From Atherinomorus stipes (taxonomy: Eukaryota; Chordata; Actinopteri; Atheriniformes; Atherinidae), in NCBI GenBank assembly GCA_023101725.1, contig JALJCO010013744.1, positions 558,001 to 622,000 on the forward strand: a DNA stretch of 64,000 bases, in the 5' to 3' direction. Shown in pieces: positions 1 to 37,767 of this stretch (the first letter of the stretch is position 1; every line of letters starts with the position of its first letter). The notes beneath the pieces are model-generated. The model saw only the letters and a program-made list of their open reading frames with translations, was not told the origin of the DNA and made no database searches. The position numbers and the translations under genes are program-made.

Positions 1-267
1 ATATGTTTTTGCTCGTGTTTTCATTGTCGCTTTGTTAGTAGGTCATATGCTTCGTTGATCTGATTGGTTGATTTGGCCCATCTATCACCAACATAGGCGG
101 TGATAGACCGATGCCTTATCCAATCAGCTAACCAGCATTTTCGCCCCTTTCCAAAACTACTCTAATGGTTGGTTACCAGATGGATATGCGGAGCAAACCC
201 ATCTGAGCGGAGTCAGGTTTGATATACACATGGTCAAAACAAAACAGATCAATGCAGGGGAAAACTA

Positions 268-7354
<7,087 letters not shown>

Positions 7355-7626
7355 TGTTTTTATTTAAAGTATAACGTTTGATTTATGCTTGAAATAAGAG
7401 TTAGGTATAAAATACTATCTATATAAATCAATGAAAATATAAACTCTGCATGTTTACACACAGAGGAAGCTTTGACGTACGGAGCGCTGGAGGAGTCAAA
7501 CCTTACAGAGTCGCATTTTCCAAACAACTCAGAGCGACACAAGCTGGCGCTGGAGATGCACGCCGTACAGTTGCAGGTGCATTAATACCAAACCAAAGTG
7601 ATAAACGTAGAAAGCACACACCACAC

Positions 7627-7632
7627 TTTATT
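7627..7632 (-). terminator. fam193b: Probable fam193b poly(A) signal
   Basis: TTTATT on the plus strand is AATAAA on the minus strand, downstream of the fam193b stop codon at 9270. This gives a 3' UTR of about 1.65 kb (7610-9269) ending only about 250 bases before the ddx41 start codon. Other A/T-rich hexamers exist further upstream, so alternative ends are possible. Confidence 0.45.
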
Positions 7633-8042
7633 TTTTTGTCAAACGGCATTGTTTTAATCTTTCTGAACGAAAGATTTTTCACAGTATCAAAAGTGAATTA
7701 AAAAAAAAAAGAAACAAGCCAACATACACTTGGCTATTATTGGTATAGTATAAATCTACATTCGAAACATTAAGATATTCTTATCTAATTGAATATAACC
7801 TGGAAAGCATCAGAGATGTTATATTAAAAAAATCTCAGCACATATTTAAAAAACAAAAACATCCATCTTCATGAAAGCCATCAGCTAAAACATTGAATCG
7901 GGTGTGAAACTTAAGGCTCGTGTCCAAAAGTTTTCCTCTGTGATTAATGTCACCAAAAATAATCAAGACTGGGGATTTAGACAGGTTTAGCTCAGGAAGA
8001 AGTAAAAGGTCAGTATGGTTGAAAATGAAGCGCTCTCTCCCT

Positions 8043-8074
8043 CACACACACACACACACACACCCACACACACA
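8043..8074. repeat. (CA)n microsatellite in the fam193b 3' UTR
   Basis: CA dinucleotides run almost uninterrupted, broken by a single CC. On the sense strand of fam193b this is a (TG)n run within the inferred 3' UTR. Confidence 0.85.
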
Positions 8075-9269
8075 ACCCTCGAAACGCATGACAAAGGCTT
8101 GAATGAGCCAAAAGAAAAAAAATCCACTCATTATGTACAAGCATTTGAACTAAGTGTCACACAAAGTCGTCATGGTTTCACTGTCATAACATTGCAGAAT
8201 GGTTAAAATGTGCTGCGATGTTGGGGTTGAACTTCATGATAAAGTACTTTCTTCTACAGATCTGTGTATTAGATATCACTCAGAGATAACAGTTCATAAC
8301 TAACACCAGAGGTGGACGGACACTGAAGCAACACACACATTGAACTTTTCCCAGTGAAGTCCTGGGAAAGGGAGTTTCGCATCATGCAAGGGGGCATGTT
8401 TGCAGGAGTAATTGATTGGTTTTAATTTTAAAGATGCCTCTCAAGGGCCAAAAGTAAAACTTAAATTAATAAATTAATAAAGATTATATTAGTGTTGCTG
8501 GCATATTAATGGCTAAAACATTCATGCTTTGTTTTCTTTTCATCACAAGACAAGTTTAGCAGGTAAATCAAGTGTTTATCATTTCATTTGTCTTTGATTT
8601 CTACGCTGTTTGCTGATCACAATTAAAATTTGGGACAAACATTTCAATTTAAAACCAACCAACAGGGGCACTGCAGCCTCCTTGTTAGTAAAATTAGTAC
8701 AACTGCCATCTCTGATGCTCCCTTGAGAGGTGTAATAAGAAGTAAAATGTTGTCTTGTGCTTCTTTTTCTTTTCTTTTTTTTTTCTTCTACAACCATACA
8801 GTATGAGACACATGTCCATAGAGGCTAGTGTTGGGTTGGATTGTAAAAATGCAAAAATGTAAAGGATGATGAGCACCAAATTGAACTGAGATTCAGCAGC
8901 TTAACAACGTTAAAATGTCTCAGATTTGTGATAAAACCATTTATTTCATGTAAGGTAATTGTTTACATACTACATACGTAAGCACATGGATGCAGTTGAT
9001 TCAACACTTTTCTCCATTTTTGCATCTCATTCAGTGAACATTGCAGTAATAGCAAAGGGTAGAGTTGGCCTTGAGAATATTCCCTGGCTTGTAAGCCACA
9101 ATTAATGTGTCAGTCTTCTGAATGGAGTATGAATTTGAACCAGGGTCCCTTGGCTTTGTAAGGAGCAGAAGAAAACTGGGAATGAGAGAAGGCCTCAGGC
9201 CAAACACGGCTCTACTGAAAGAGTTTGTGGTGTGAAGTGTTTTTTTTTCTTCCCTGGCACTGATCCAAC

Positions 9270-22344
<13,075 letters not shown>

Positions 22345-23481
22345 TACGGTGGTGTTTATAGTACGCTTTGGCCAAGTTTGCACCAGTTTCGATGGTTTTA
22401 AGAGCACACTTTCGTTTCTTCTTGGACCTCAAAATGTTCTCTATCGCGTCCAGTCAAGACAACAGTCAATATGGCGGAGGACTGGCACACTCAGGAGTTC
22501 AAAGGTCAAAGATACTACTGGCAAAGAAGCTTCACTCCCATACATAGCAGGGAGAGGCAACCGTATACAGGCAGTGAAGTCATGCAGCGCCATATTTAGT
22601 AAGGGCAATCTCCTCCGTCTCGCTCCCTCCCTTTTTCTCCAATGTATGTAAAGAAAAGATCATTTGTAAGCTGAATGTCCCTCATGTTCATAATAAAAAC
22701 TGGAATTATTGTTTTATTGTTAGGCCACACTTGTGTTCATGTGAAACAACATGATTCAGTACTACGGTGTGTGCTTTCATGGCTATATTATGCACTTATT
22801 TTCAATAAAATATATTCTCAAAGAAAATTAAGTAACAATCATGTTAAGACAATGTCAGACTGGAAAAACTGGGAAAATATTACAATCACAGGTGCGTGTG
22901 ACAACAATGTAACAATGGAAGTTTTACCCGCCCACTTCTACAACGTCCAAATATTTTAATGTACAAAGACAGTGTACCTGTGAAAATGTTCTCGCTGTTA
23001 CCCTAAGCATTAAATATTTGAGAAAACGTATGTTGTGAGCTAAAACTGTGTACAAAGGAGTCTACATGACCGAAGAAGGGAGGTAAGGCTTTACGGTGAC
23101 GTTTTACGTCATATCCTGACGCCTTCAATTACTTAAGTTTAAGACGGCAAGACACCCTGATATTTCTCTCATATAATCTTTATGTTAATATTTTGTGGTA
23201 GCATGTTATTCCTGAAAGGTTCTACATTATTTTTTTAATATATCTCAATAATTTAATCCTTAAAACTAGCAGTGTGCCTGTGCCTCCTTCCAGTCCACTG
23301 TCCCCGCAGTGTAATATGAAATGTCCGAGTTTGCCTTGGTTCCTGAAGGCAACACCACTGTCTCGGCCCTGTGGATTGAGGACGTAGCACAGACGAGCTC
23401 GTCCTCCGTTCCAGGCTGCAGATGCTTGTGAGACAGTAGACTGTTTACCTGCACTGTTTATATTCCCACGAACAAATAAAA
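22345..23481. promoter_or_regulatory. Bidirectional upstream region between fam193b and mxd3
   Basis: The two start codons (22344 minus, 23482 plus) face away from each other across 1,137 bases. Near the fam193b side, AATATGGCGG (about 22469) and GCGCCATATTT (about 22586) resemble YY1-type sites. No TATA box is convincing on either side. It probably contains both 5' UTRs and both core promoters. No coding exon is seen inside. Confidence 0.5.
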
Positions 23482-26400
23482 ATGGAAGGAAATGTTTGCA
23501 ACATCCAGGTGCTTCTTCGGGCTGCCGAGTTTCTCGAGAGGAGAGAACGAGGTTCGTATTTAATGTAAACTGACAGCGCAGAGGGGTAGTTACTTGTTTA
23601 TAACAAAAACAATAAGCTGCACCAATAAGCCTCTGTACCTATACTCGCTAAAATATAATGCTGCGACTGTGTTGTTTGAGATTTTTCGTGATTTAATCGA
23701 GATTCTCGACAAAAGGGTTACTTTGAGGGGTCTGTAGCGCTTGACTCAGTGACCTACATATCGGTGGAATCATTGTACTCGAAGGCGCCAATCCGGACGA
23801 GTTTGAAAATGAATCCGGGCGGTGCTGAGCGGTCGTTGTTACGATGACTGAAAGTTAGGCTGTGAGAAAGCTGGACTACAAGTTTAATTCATTTTTTGCG
23901 CGTTTGAATGTTCTATGGGTTGTTTTTAGTTATGAATCTAGAAACCAGTTTGATATTATCGGCAAGATAAAGGGCGATGGCGCCAAAAACAAAAAGCCAT
24001 CACGTCCAGCTGATGACAGCAGATTGAGGTTTTGTCTTCCTCGCTTCCTCCTTAATTCTGATGTTATCCTTAAGCTTTGGCACGCAACAGTATTACCCGT
24101 TAATTTGCAGCCCGTGGATTAAAATATGTTACACATTAAGAAAACTTATTGGGCATTATTTCCCATGTACACTTTGTACTCGCCTATGATTGTTGTCTGA
24201 CAGCTCTTTTCCTGTGCAGAGGCAGAACATGGATATGCTTCGCTCCTGCCTCTCAGTCCAGGTCAAGCTGATAAAAGAAGCAAACAGAAGAGCAAGAGGA
24301 TATCTGCTGGTGGCAATAGGTGAATACATTATATAACAGATAACTGACAAGAGGGTGTGGCGCTGTGTGTGACCTTTCAGTTTCCATTAGGGCTGTCACA
24401 GACGATTATATTGATAATCAATTTGTCACCGATTATTTTGTCGATTAGTCGACTAATCAGATCATACGAAAATTGTAGCATATTTACAATTCCAGTCAAA
24501 AGTTTGGACACTTTCTCATTGAATCTAATGGGGAAAACATGTCAATAAACTATTCAAGAAAAGCTGACCAGGCAGACAAGGCAGTGGAAGGTACAGTGGC
24601 AATTTTGAGAGGAAAAACAATGCTTATAAATAATGAGAGATTAGTCGATAATGAAATTACTAACCGACTGTTTCCGTACTCGACGATTAGTCGATTAATT
24701 GAGTAATTGTGGGAGCCCTAGTTTCCATAAGACACCCTGGGCATCAAACTCATGCATGGATTTTATTTGTTTTGTTGTTTCCTTTGAATGTTTTCAACAC
24801 TAACCATGTGTTTTTGCTGTAACTGCAGATCAGTTCACAACGAGCTGGAGAAAAACAGGTAATGAGAAATTTTCCACAACAATATGAAAAAGTTTGTAAA
24901 TTTCTGTTGCCTTAAAGGGGAAGTTTGTTTTTTTCAACCTGGACCTGTTTTCTAGCATAAATATATTCAGTGACTCACCCAGACAGTTTTGGTGTAACTT
25001 GAATTCCTTCAGGAGATATTTTGATCCATTCCAGATCAGCGCATGTCCAATATAATGTAAGTGATGTGGGCATCCATGTGCAGTCTTTAAATGAGGCATT
25101 ATCTGCCACAAACTCCTTCATATCACTGATGTTTTGTTACGAAACATTAGTTGGACCCCCCTGTGAGCTCGAAGTGACTTTTTGTGGTGATTTGTCCTTA
25201 TTTACAGACGTTTTTACACGGGGGAGGGCCAACTTATGTTTCATAACAAAACATTAGTGAAATAAAGGAGTTGAGGCAGATAATACCTTATTTAGAGGCT
25301 GCGCGTGGTTGCTCCCATCACTTCCATTATATTGGACATACGCTGATCTGGAGTGGATCTAAATATCCTGAAGGAATTCAAGTTACACAAAAAGTGTCTG
25401 GGTGAGTAAAAACATGCGACTGTATGTCATGTACGGATTGACTATAAGTTATCGTCGGTGATATATCGTCAAAAAAATTCCCCATGGTAACAATTTGTCA
25501 TCTCACGATAAAAATGATAAATTCAATTTATCAGGTTGTGTTTACAGTTATTTATATAGTTTGTTTTGCTGTTTGCAAAAGCCATTTGGATAAATGTCAA
25601 ATTTGTTCTCATATTTCAGACTTGTTTGTTTGGCGTCACTACAGTTTTGCAATACAGGTGTACTACTTGAACTTAATTGATGTGGTTTAGTGGTTTCTGG
25701 TATTATTTTAGCGCTCTCAACACAGAATGTAGTGATAGATTTATAATACAAACGTTTAGGCTGCTGTTTTTTATTGTCATTTATCGTTACCGTGATAAAA
25801 AAAAAAAAAGAAGAAGAAATTATCAGGATACATTTTTAGTCCATATTGCTCATCCCTAATTTCATGCTAGAAAATTGGTCCAGGTTGAAAAATAAACAAA
25901 CTTCCCCTTAAACTGCACTGTTTGTCTGCACAGACGAGCTCAGCTGAGGCACTGTCTGGAACAGCTGAAGAAGCAGGTTCCTCTGTCATCGGACTCCATG
26001 AGGAACACCACTCTCAACCTGCTGAGACAAGCCCAGCTTCACATAAAGGTACACCTCCACATCAAAACACTTAAAGTTCAGATTCAAGAGTCCTGTTTAT
26101 GTCACTTTAATCCTCCCTGGGTCTGCATTACTTCAGAAGCTGCAGGAGCAGGACGAGCATGCAGAGCAGCTTAAGGGACGCCTACGCTGGGAGCAGAGAG
26201 AGCTGCGGATTCGGCTGGAGCAGCTGCAGAGAGGCACAGAGAGGATGAGGAACAACAGCCAGGGCTCCACTATGTCCTCTGAGAGATCAGACTCTGACAG
26301 AGGTAAGCACATGAGGAACCTCCCCTCAGCTTTTCATGCCAATAAACAATATTTGATCATGCTTTTCAGTTTTATTCTTACATTTAAAACGAGGGATGCA

Positions 26401-27649
26401 CGATATCGGAATATAGGCTGATATCTGATATGCCGAGATTTCAAAACTCATGTGGCTGATAACTGATTTTGATACAGAATAAGCAGCCATTGCAAATAGC
26501 AGTTTTGTTATCCGTTTTTGACACTTAAAAAAAATAGAGGTGTGGAAAAATATAGATACACTGAAATATCGGGATATTTTCATATGCCGATATCAAATCG
26601 ATATTAAAAAATGCAGCATCGATCTATTTTACTTACAATATCTCATGAGATTTCATCGTTCTTCTGTTACAAAATCTCATCTATTTCGTGAATTCCCGCG
26701 AGATTTCGTAACAGAACGATGAAATATCGCGAGATTTCATTAGTAAAATAGATCAATACCGCATTTTTGAATGTCAATGTGATATCAGCATATAAAAATA
26801 TCGCAAAATTTTTGTGAATTCTCGTGAGATCTCATAACAGAACAATGAAATATCACAAGATTTCAGTAGTAAAATAGAAAGATGCCGCGTTTTTGAAGGT
26901 CAATGTGATAGCAGCATATGAAAATATCGCAAAATTTTTGTGAATTCTCGTGAGATTTTGTAACAGAACGGTGAAATGTTACGAGATTTCAATAGAAAAA
27001 TAGACGGATACCGCGTTTTTGAATGTCAATGTGATATCAGCATATGGAAATATTGTAAAATTTTTGTCAATTTTTGTGAGATTTCGTTACAGAACGATGA
27101 AATATTGCGAGATTTCATTAGTAAAATAGATGGATAGCACGTTTTTAAATGCCAATGTCATCAACATCTGAAAATATCGTGATATTTCAGTGTATTAATA
27201 TTTTCCCACCTCTTGTCTTTAGAAGTTTTAAAGTCTGTAAAAACGAAGTTTTTGAAGAAGAAAAAGTCTTCGTTTTTTTTTTTTTACTTTGGAAACAGCA
27301 GGCTGATCGGTTAAATATTTGTTAAATATCGGTGGGGTGGTCGATGTCTTCTCAGTTTTAAAGCCGATATAGGCTGATACCGATAGGGGGCTGATTATAT
27401 CATGCATCCCTATTTAAAACCCTTGTATTGATAGAAATTATAACTTGAAAAGTGCTTCATCTCTCATAGTAACAAGTATGTCATATTTCCGTTTCCTAAT
27501 GTGTGTGATCTGTGGTTTGTTTCGCTACAGAGGATGTGGAGGTTGATGTGGAAAGCATTGTGTTTGACTGTGTGGACTCTGACGGACTGAGTATTGCACA
27601 CACTGATGCAGACCACTGTTACTCCAGCATGGACAAACCCTGGCTATGA
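23482..27649 (+). CDS. mxd3: MAX dimerization protein 3 (MAD family bHLH-Zip repressor)
   Basis: Six coding exons: 23482-23551, 24220-24319, 24829-24858 (30 nt), 25934-26048, 26137-26302 and 27531-27649. They give 199 aa (human MXD3 about 206), and all phases agree. The N-terminal SIN3-interaction helix reads [18 protein letters not shown] (about 7-24), followed by [11 protein letters not shown]. The basic region and helix-loop-helix start at [20 protein letters not shown] (about 58-77) and continue through [17 protein letters not shown]. They run into a leucine zipper with heptad leucines. The tail has [18 protein letters not shown] and ends [12 protein letters not shown] proteins pair with MAX on E-boxes and recruit SIN3/HDAC, opposing MYC in the nucleus. 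MXD1/MXD4 are less likely from the NIQVLL N-terminus and the C-terminal W-L ending. Introns 2, 3 and 5 carry MITEs. Confidence 0.95.
24388..24720. mobile_element. hAT-type MITE with exact 8-bp target duplication (mxd3 intron 2)
   Basis: The ends are TAGGGCTGTCA and GGGAGCCCTA. GTTTCCAT flanks both sides (24380-24387 and 24721-24728), an exact 8-bp duplication. The inside holds GATTAGTCGA / TCGATTAGTCGAC palindromic words and no open frame. Confidence 0.9.
24913..25911. mobile_element. Large inverted-repeat element with a nested insert (mxd3 intron 3)
   Basis: Outer ends: TTAAAGGGGAAGTTTGTTT and AAACAAACTTCCCCTTAA. A second pair inside is GTAACTTGAATTCCTTCAGG (about 24996) against CCTGAAGGAATTCAAGTTAC (about 25370), with GACATGCGCTGATCT-type words also paired. 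A different short element rich in TATCG (about 25430-25860, ending GCTCATCCCTA) sits inside the right half. A diverged relative of the outer end occurs at about 63130-63180. Confidence 0.75.
26391..27412. mobile_element. hAT-type MITE (GGGATGCACGATA family), copy 2, with internal satellite
   Basis: Ends AGGGATGCACGATAT and ATCATGCATCCCTA. The flanks are an exact 8-bp duplication TTTAAAAC (26383-26390 and 27413-27420). At 1,022 bp it is longer than copy 1 because of an internal tandem array (see the next entry). It lies in mxd3 intron 5. Confidence 0.9.
26640..27160. repeat. 126-bp tandem repeat array inside the MITE
   Basis: The word TAACAGAAC (last copy TTACAGAAC) starts at 26709, 26835, 26961 and 27087, exactly 126 bases apart each time. 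Each unit also holds GCGAGATTTCA-like, GTAAAATAGA and CGCGTTTTTGAATGTCAATG blocks. Units differ by scattered substitutions. The related element at 18209 has only about two units. Confidence 0.9.
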
Positions 27650-28677
27650 CAGTGGTAAACATGCAGCGTTCATCGGGTGGACAAGAAGAGGAGGAAACAT
27701 TCCAAAAAAAAGAAAAAAAAACACAAAAACTCAAGAAGGACGAGGGAGAAAATGTTACTGTACAACTGAACACTTTTTACAGTACTACTTTTTGGCATTC
27801 CCTTTTCAAAATGACTAAATGCTAAACATAAGCGAAGTGAAACCATTTGCACTGAACAGCAGTTTAAATCACTGAGTGGGGAAGGATGTATTACGCTTCG
27901 TCATCAACTTTTAAATGTATTTTTTTTCCCAAAGCCATGAGGTGTTTACCTTCTAATCCAAGCATTCATTCTCCTTAAAGGGCTTTTTAAACTCAAACTA
28001 GCCTTTTACACTATCTACAGCAGTTTTTTTTTTTGCCTTAAGTCAGATTTGGTCAATTATTCTATACAACTTTTCCTTAGCACTAAGTTTATATTTCAGT
28101 AATGTCATGTTTAGCATGCACTTAATATTAATCTGGGCTATATTTTGTATTACTGTCACTTATAAGTTCAGTCATGTATTTAGCTGTTTTTCTTCTGTTG
28201 CACATTACGTCCATGCATTGCACTTGTTTCATCATGAAGATCTTGGGGGTTTATCCAAAGGAAAACAGTAAACAACAAACTGGTTATGTTTGCACATTGT
28301 GTTTTTGGCCATAAAGTCGCAGGGCAAATAATTAGATGTATCGTTACACAGATTAGTCAGTAATTACCAAGGAAAAATGTTTCTGTCAAAGTTAAAATGT
28401 GAGTTTTATTCACTGCTTATATTAGCTGGTTCTGAAGTGTTGGCCATCAAAGTAGTCCACTTTGCTCGTGCTTTTTAATTTGTTAATTATGCATTAAATT
28501 CACCAGACAGGCAGTATGTACTTGTAATGATTGATCAAAGTACAGCATTAATAACTGAAGGTGCTTTCAACCCCTTCACTTTCTGTATATGCAAGATGCC
28601 TTATCTTTCTCTCCGCCCAGTAATATCATGTAGCATTTTTGTACTGGTGTAAGCTCTTTTTTTTTTCTTTTTAAACA

Positions 28678-28683
28678 AATAAA
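28678..28683 (+). terminator. mxd3: mxd3 poly(A) signal
   Basis: AATAAA on the plus strand, just past a T-rich stretch and about 1.03 kb after the mxd3 stop codon. No coding sequence is seen between 27650 and here, so this is taken as the 3' UTR. Confidence 0.6.
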
Positions 28684-28829
28684 TATTTTCTATATTTATG
28701 TGTGTTTCTAGTCTTTTGGCTTTAAAAGGTTTAACAGCATCCTTTCTATCTTGTATTGGTTATAAATGGCACACATATATACATATAAATCACAAAAGAT
28801 ATCACAGCATTATGATTAGAAAATGTTCA

Positions 28830-28835
28830 TTTATT
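28830..28835 (-). terminator. prelid1: prelid1 poly(A) signal
   Basis: TTTATT on the plus strand is AATAAA on the minus strand, about 775 bases downstream of the prelid1 stop. It lies only about 150 bases from the mxd3 signal, so the two transcripts end nearly against each other. Confidence 0.5.
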
Positions 28836-29608
28836 CATAAGCTGGTATTCCAACAATAGAGCAAGAAATATAGTGTTGCATGAGTTGCATTGCCAGGCCC
28901 ATTATTAACGTCTACAGCAAGTGCTCTTCAATTTAGCTGATGGGTCTTTACAGAGTATCAGAGATGCTGAGCGAGTATTTCTTGTCGAACTGATTGCCAA
29001 CAATATGGATCCGCGATCAGATGCTAAATGTCAGCATGAAGCAGTAAGATAATCATTTTTAAAACAATTTAGGTACATTAGGGGGGAACTGAACTAACAA
29101 AGACAACATAACTAGAATTAACACATAACTGAATCATTAACAAAGCTTTAATCACACCTTTTTACGTAACGCAGCTAATGGATTGTGAGGAATCAGCGAG
29201 TTATGACGAGACACACGGGAAGAGAGTGAAAACCAAAACACTGGTGGGCACAGAGGTTGAGTAAAGGTTCAAGGAACCCTTCCAGTGTTGACTATCATCC
29301 TTTTTATGGCGCCTGGGGCCACATCCAACCCATTTCCAAGGTTTCTATCTGTGGTAAATACTGAAATGTTGCAGCATCAGAGGTATAATAATAAACTCAG
29401 AGTGATGTGATCGGGGAGGCTGGAACAGGCTCTTGAACCCAGCTCAGGCCTTTTATGGTCCACCCACCATTCCAGTTGGATGCATCCTCACAGAGGTGTT
29501 TAACCGTGGCTGGGATCTGATGGTCGTGACCCAGGACTCGACTGAACAACAAGAGGAGGTTCATGTAAACCTGTCCCAGTGTCAGTGGCTGCAGAATCCT
29601 CTAGCTCA

Positions 29609-35374
<5,766 letters not shown>

Positions 35375-36650
35375 TGTTCCCCTGGTTTACTCTGGCAGTA
35401 TACTGTGGATATACAGGACAAAGGAAAAGTATTAGTTTGTCTCCCTGACGCAAATGATTTTTTTTTTTTTTTTTAAACAGATAAAGCAAGTGGACCCAGG
35501 AGCAATGTTGACATTGTAGCTGATAACACTGCATTATTCTCATTGGTAGTTCAGACGGCTCAGCAGGCTGATATTGATGTTATCGTACGTGTCAACAATA
35601 CAAAACCTTCTGTTAAAAAAAAAGCCCGGATTAATAAAAAATCTTAATCAGAAATGGATCATGGCGGTTCAGACAATTTTCTCGGATCTTTCAAGCTAGC
35701 GTTTGTCTGTTAAGACAGGTTAAGACAAAGCACAACAACGTAAAACCTTAAAATCTTACAAATACGGCTGTGAGTCAGCTACTAAGACTATCAAAAATCG
35801 TTTTTACTGTTACAGTCATATGTTATATTCAAACAACGAGAGGTTAATATCAGATAAAGCCTGTCTTTCGCATTTGTCACGTACACGCTTGCTAGCTTCC
35901 TGATTAGCATAAGCTAGCCTAGCATCATGCTAATCTCATCAATGAATGGCACACAGCGGCAAAGAGATGTCACAAATCGATATAGTTAAATAAAAATTTT
36001 AAGTCATTTTACAAGGTGGTTTACCTGCAAGGCGATACAATTCAAAAGGTCAGAATTAACATTTCATGCTCCTGTCGGGATGAGCTTCATCGTGCAGCCA
36101 CTGACAAGCCATGTCAAACGTGACTGTGCCAAGAGAGAGAAGGTCAAACATCGACGACATATCCGGTATCTGGTGCAGCTGCGATTTCCGCTTTGAACAC
36201 TAGAGGGCAGCAGCGGACCGTGAAAAATGCCAAACACAACTTTTGCATTGGCCAATGCAGTCCTGGTCCGTTTTGAAATGTTTTAACAACTTGAAGTGGG
36301 ATCTATGAGGCTTCTTAGAAAATGTGATGGACAGACTACAACCATTTTACTTCCAGTCCATGATGCAAAACAAACTATTAAAATATGGTAAATCTCTCAC
36401 AGAAGGCAATTTCTGAGAGGAAAGATTCAGGCAAAATCCTTACATATCCACTGTGATGCCTAATGGGTCTGATGCCATGGCTCTAAGCTTAATGTTGCTT
36501 TGCTGGCAGTTCTAATAAAAGCTTAGCGCTTCCATCATAAGCTACAGTACATAAAAGGAGCATAGGCTCAAACCAGAAAATGAGAAATGTGGGTGTCATA
36601 AGCCAGCAATACATATGCAATATGTATTTCTTTTGCTGCAAAATAAATGA

Positions 36651-36686
36651 CCCCCCCCCCCCCCCTTTTTTTTTTTTTTTTTTTTT
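36651..36686. repeat. Compound C/T homopolymer tract
   Basis: A run of about 14-15 C is followed directly by about 21 T, between the prelid1 first exon and the NPY receptor gene. Such tracts are prone to length errors in assemblies. Confidence 0.85.
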
Positions 36687-37767
36687 GTGGATGTAGGCCT
36701 ACACATGAATTTTCCATCTTGTTTCCATCGTTTGTTTCAAAGAGATGCATGAGCTGGAGCGCTTGACCACTGTATATCCCCAAAAGAACTGAATCGGGGT
36801 TTGGTCCTGCTAAATAACTTATATTCCATTTTTCTTTACACTCTGAGGGATCTGGTAATTACTCTACACACACAAGCCAAGATTGTTTTATTTGACACGG
36901 AGGCACAAATAATAATTTCTCCTAATGTACAAATCAGGTGTGGGGTTTGTGTATACAGTCAAGGCTCAGTATGTGTGCCCAGAGAGCCTGTGGTTGATTA
37001 ATGTCTCTGTGTTCATTAAAGACCATCAACAAAGGACACTTCAGAAGCAGCTTAATGAACACCGAATTGCCCATTCTTTTCACATCCCCTCAAATCAGCT
37101 TCTGTAATGAAGATATCCACAGCGTGTTGCTCCCTCTTCACACAGGTCACTGGTTTTCAATCCCATTCCTCTGGAAACAGTCCCGCTGGTCCATCTAATC
37201 AGGAACAGCTGGTTGCCAGGTGAAGACAATTAACTTCCTGTTTGGATGGAAAGTTGGTGATAGCCCCCCTTTTGAATTCTGGGACAAGGATTTATGTTAC
37301 TCAGCTAGAACACTGTCATTAATCCAAGACACAGGATTAATTAAGTGAGAATTTTACAAATATTTAGAGCAGCCAACAAATAGTGTGAAACTGTGAAAAA
37401 TTCAGCTCTTACAGATAATAACTGTCTTCCCTCAAGTAAATATTAAGTTGGACATTACTTACCAACAAAAGTTCTGTATTCACAAGAGAGCACAGCATAC
37501 ATTGGTTCCAAGTTAAATAACACTTACGTAAACATCTTAAACACATATCTGAACAGGTTTGACATGTATTTCACTAGTAGCATTCACAAAGGAAAGGAGA
37601 GCCCACATAAAGCGAATCGCATGCAAAGCTTTTGGCCCTCTTCAGTGACATAAATACTCAAGATCAGACCGTTCAAGTTAAAAGGCTACTTCTGAACCAC
37701 ACGCTCTGCAAAACAGGGGTGGACTTAATGTGCTCATGTTCTGCTGCCCTTTTGTATTGTGCAGTTG

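Noticed and set aside
22345..22407. Upstream in-frame ATG (22407) for fam193b
   Set aside because: The 21 extra residues are not family-like; the start at 22344 gives a basic N-terminus as in FAM193 proteins. It cannot be excluded without 5' end data.
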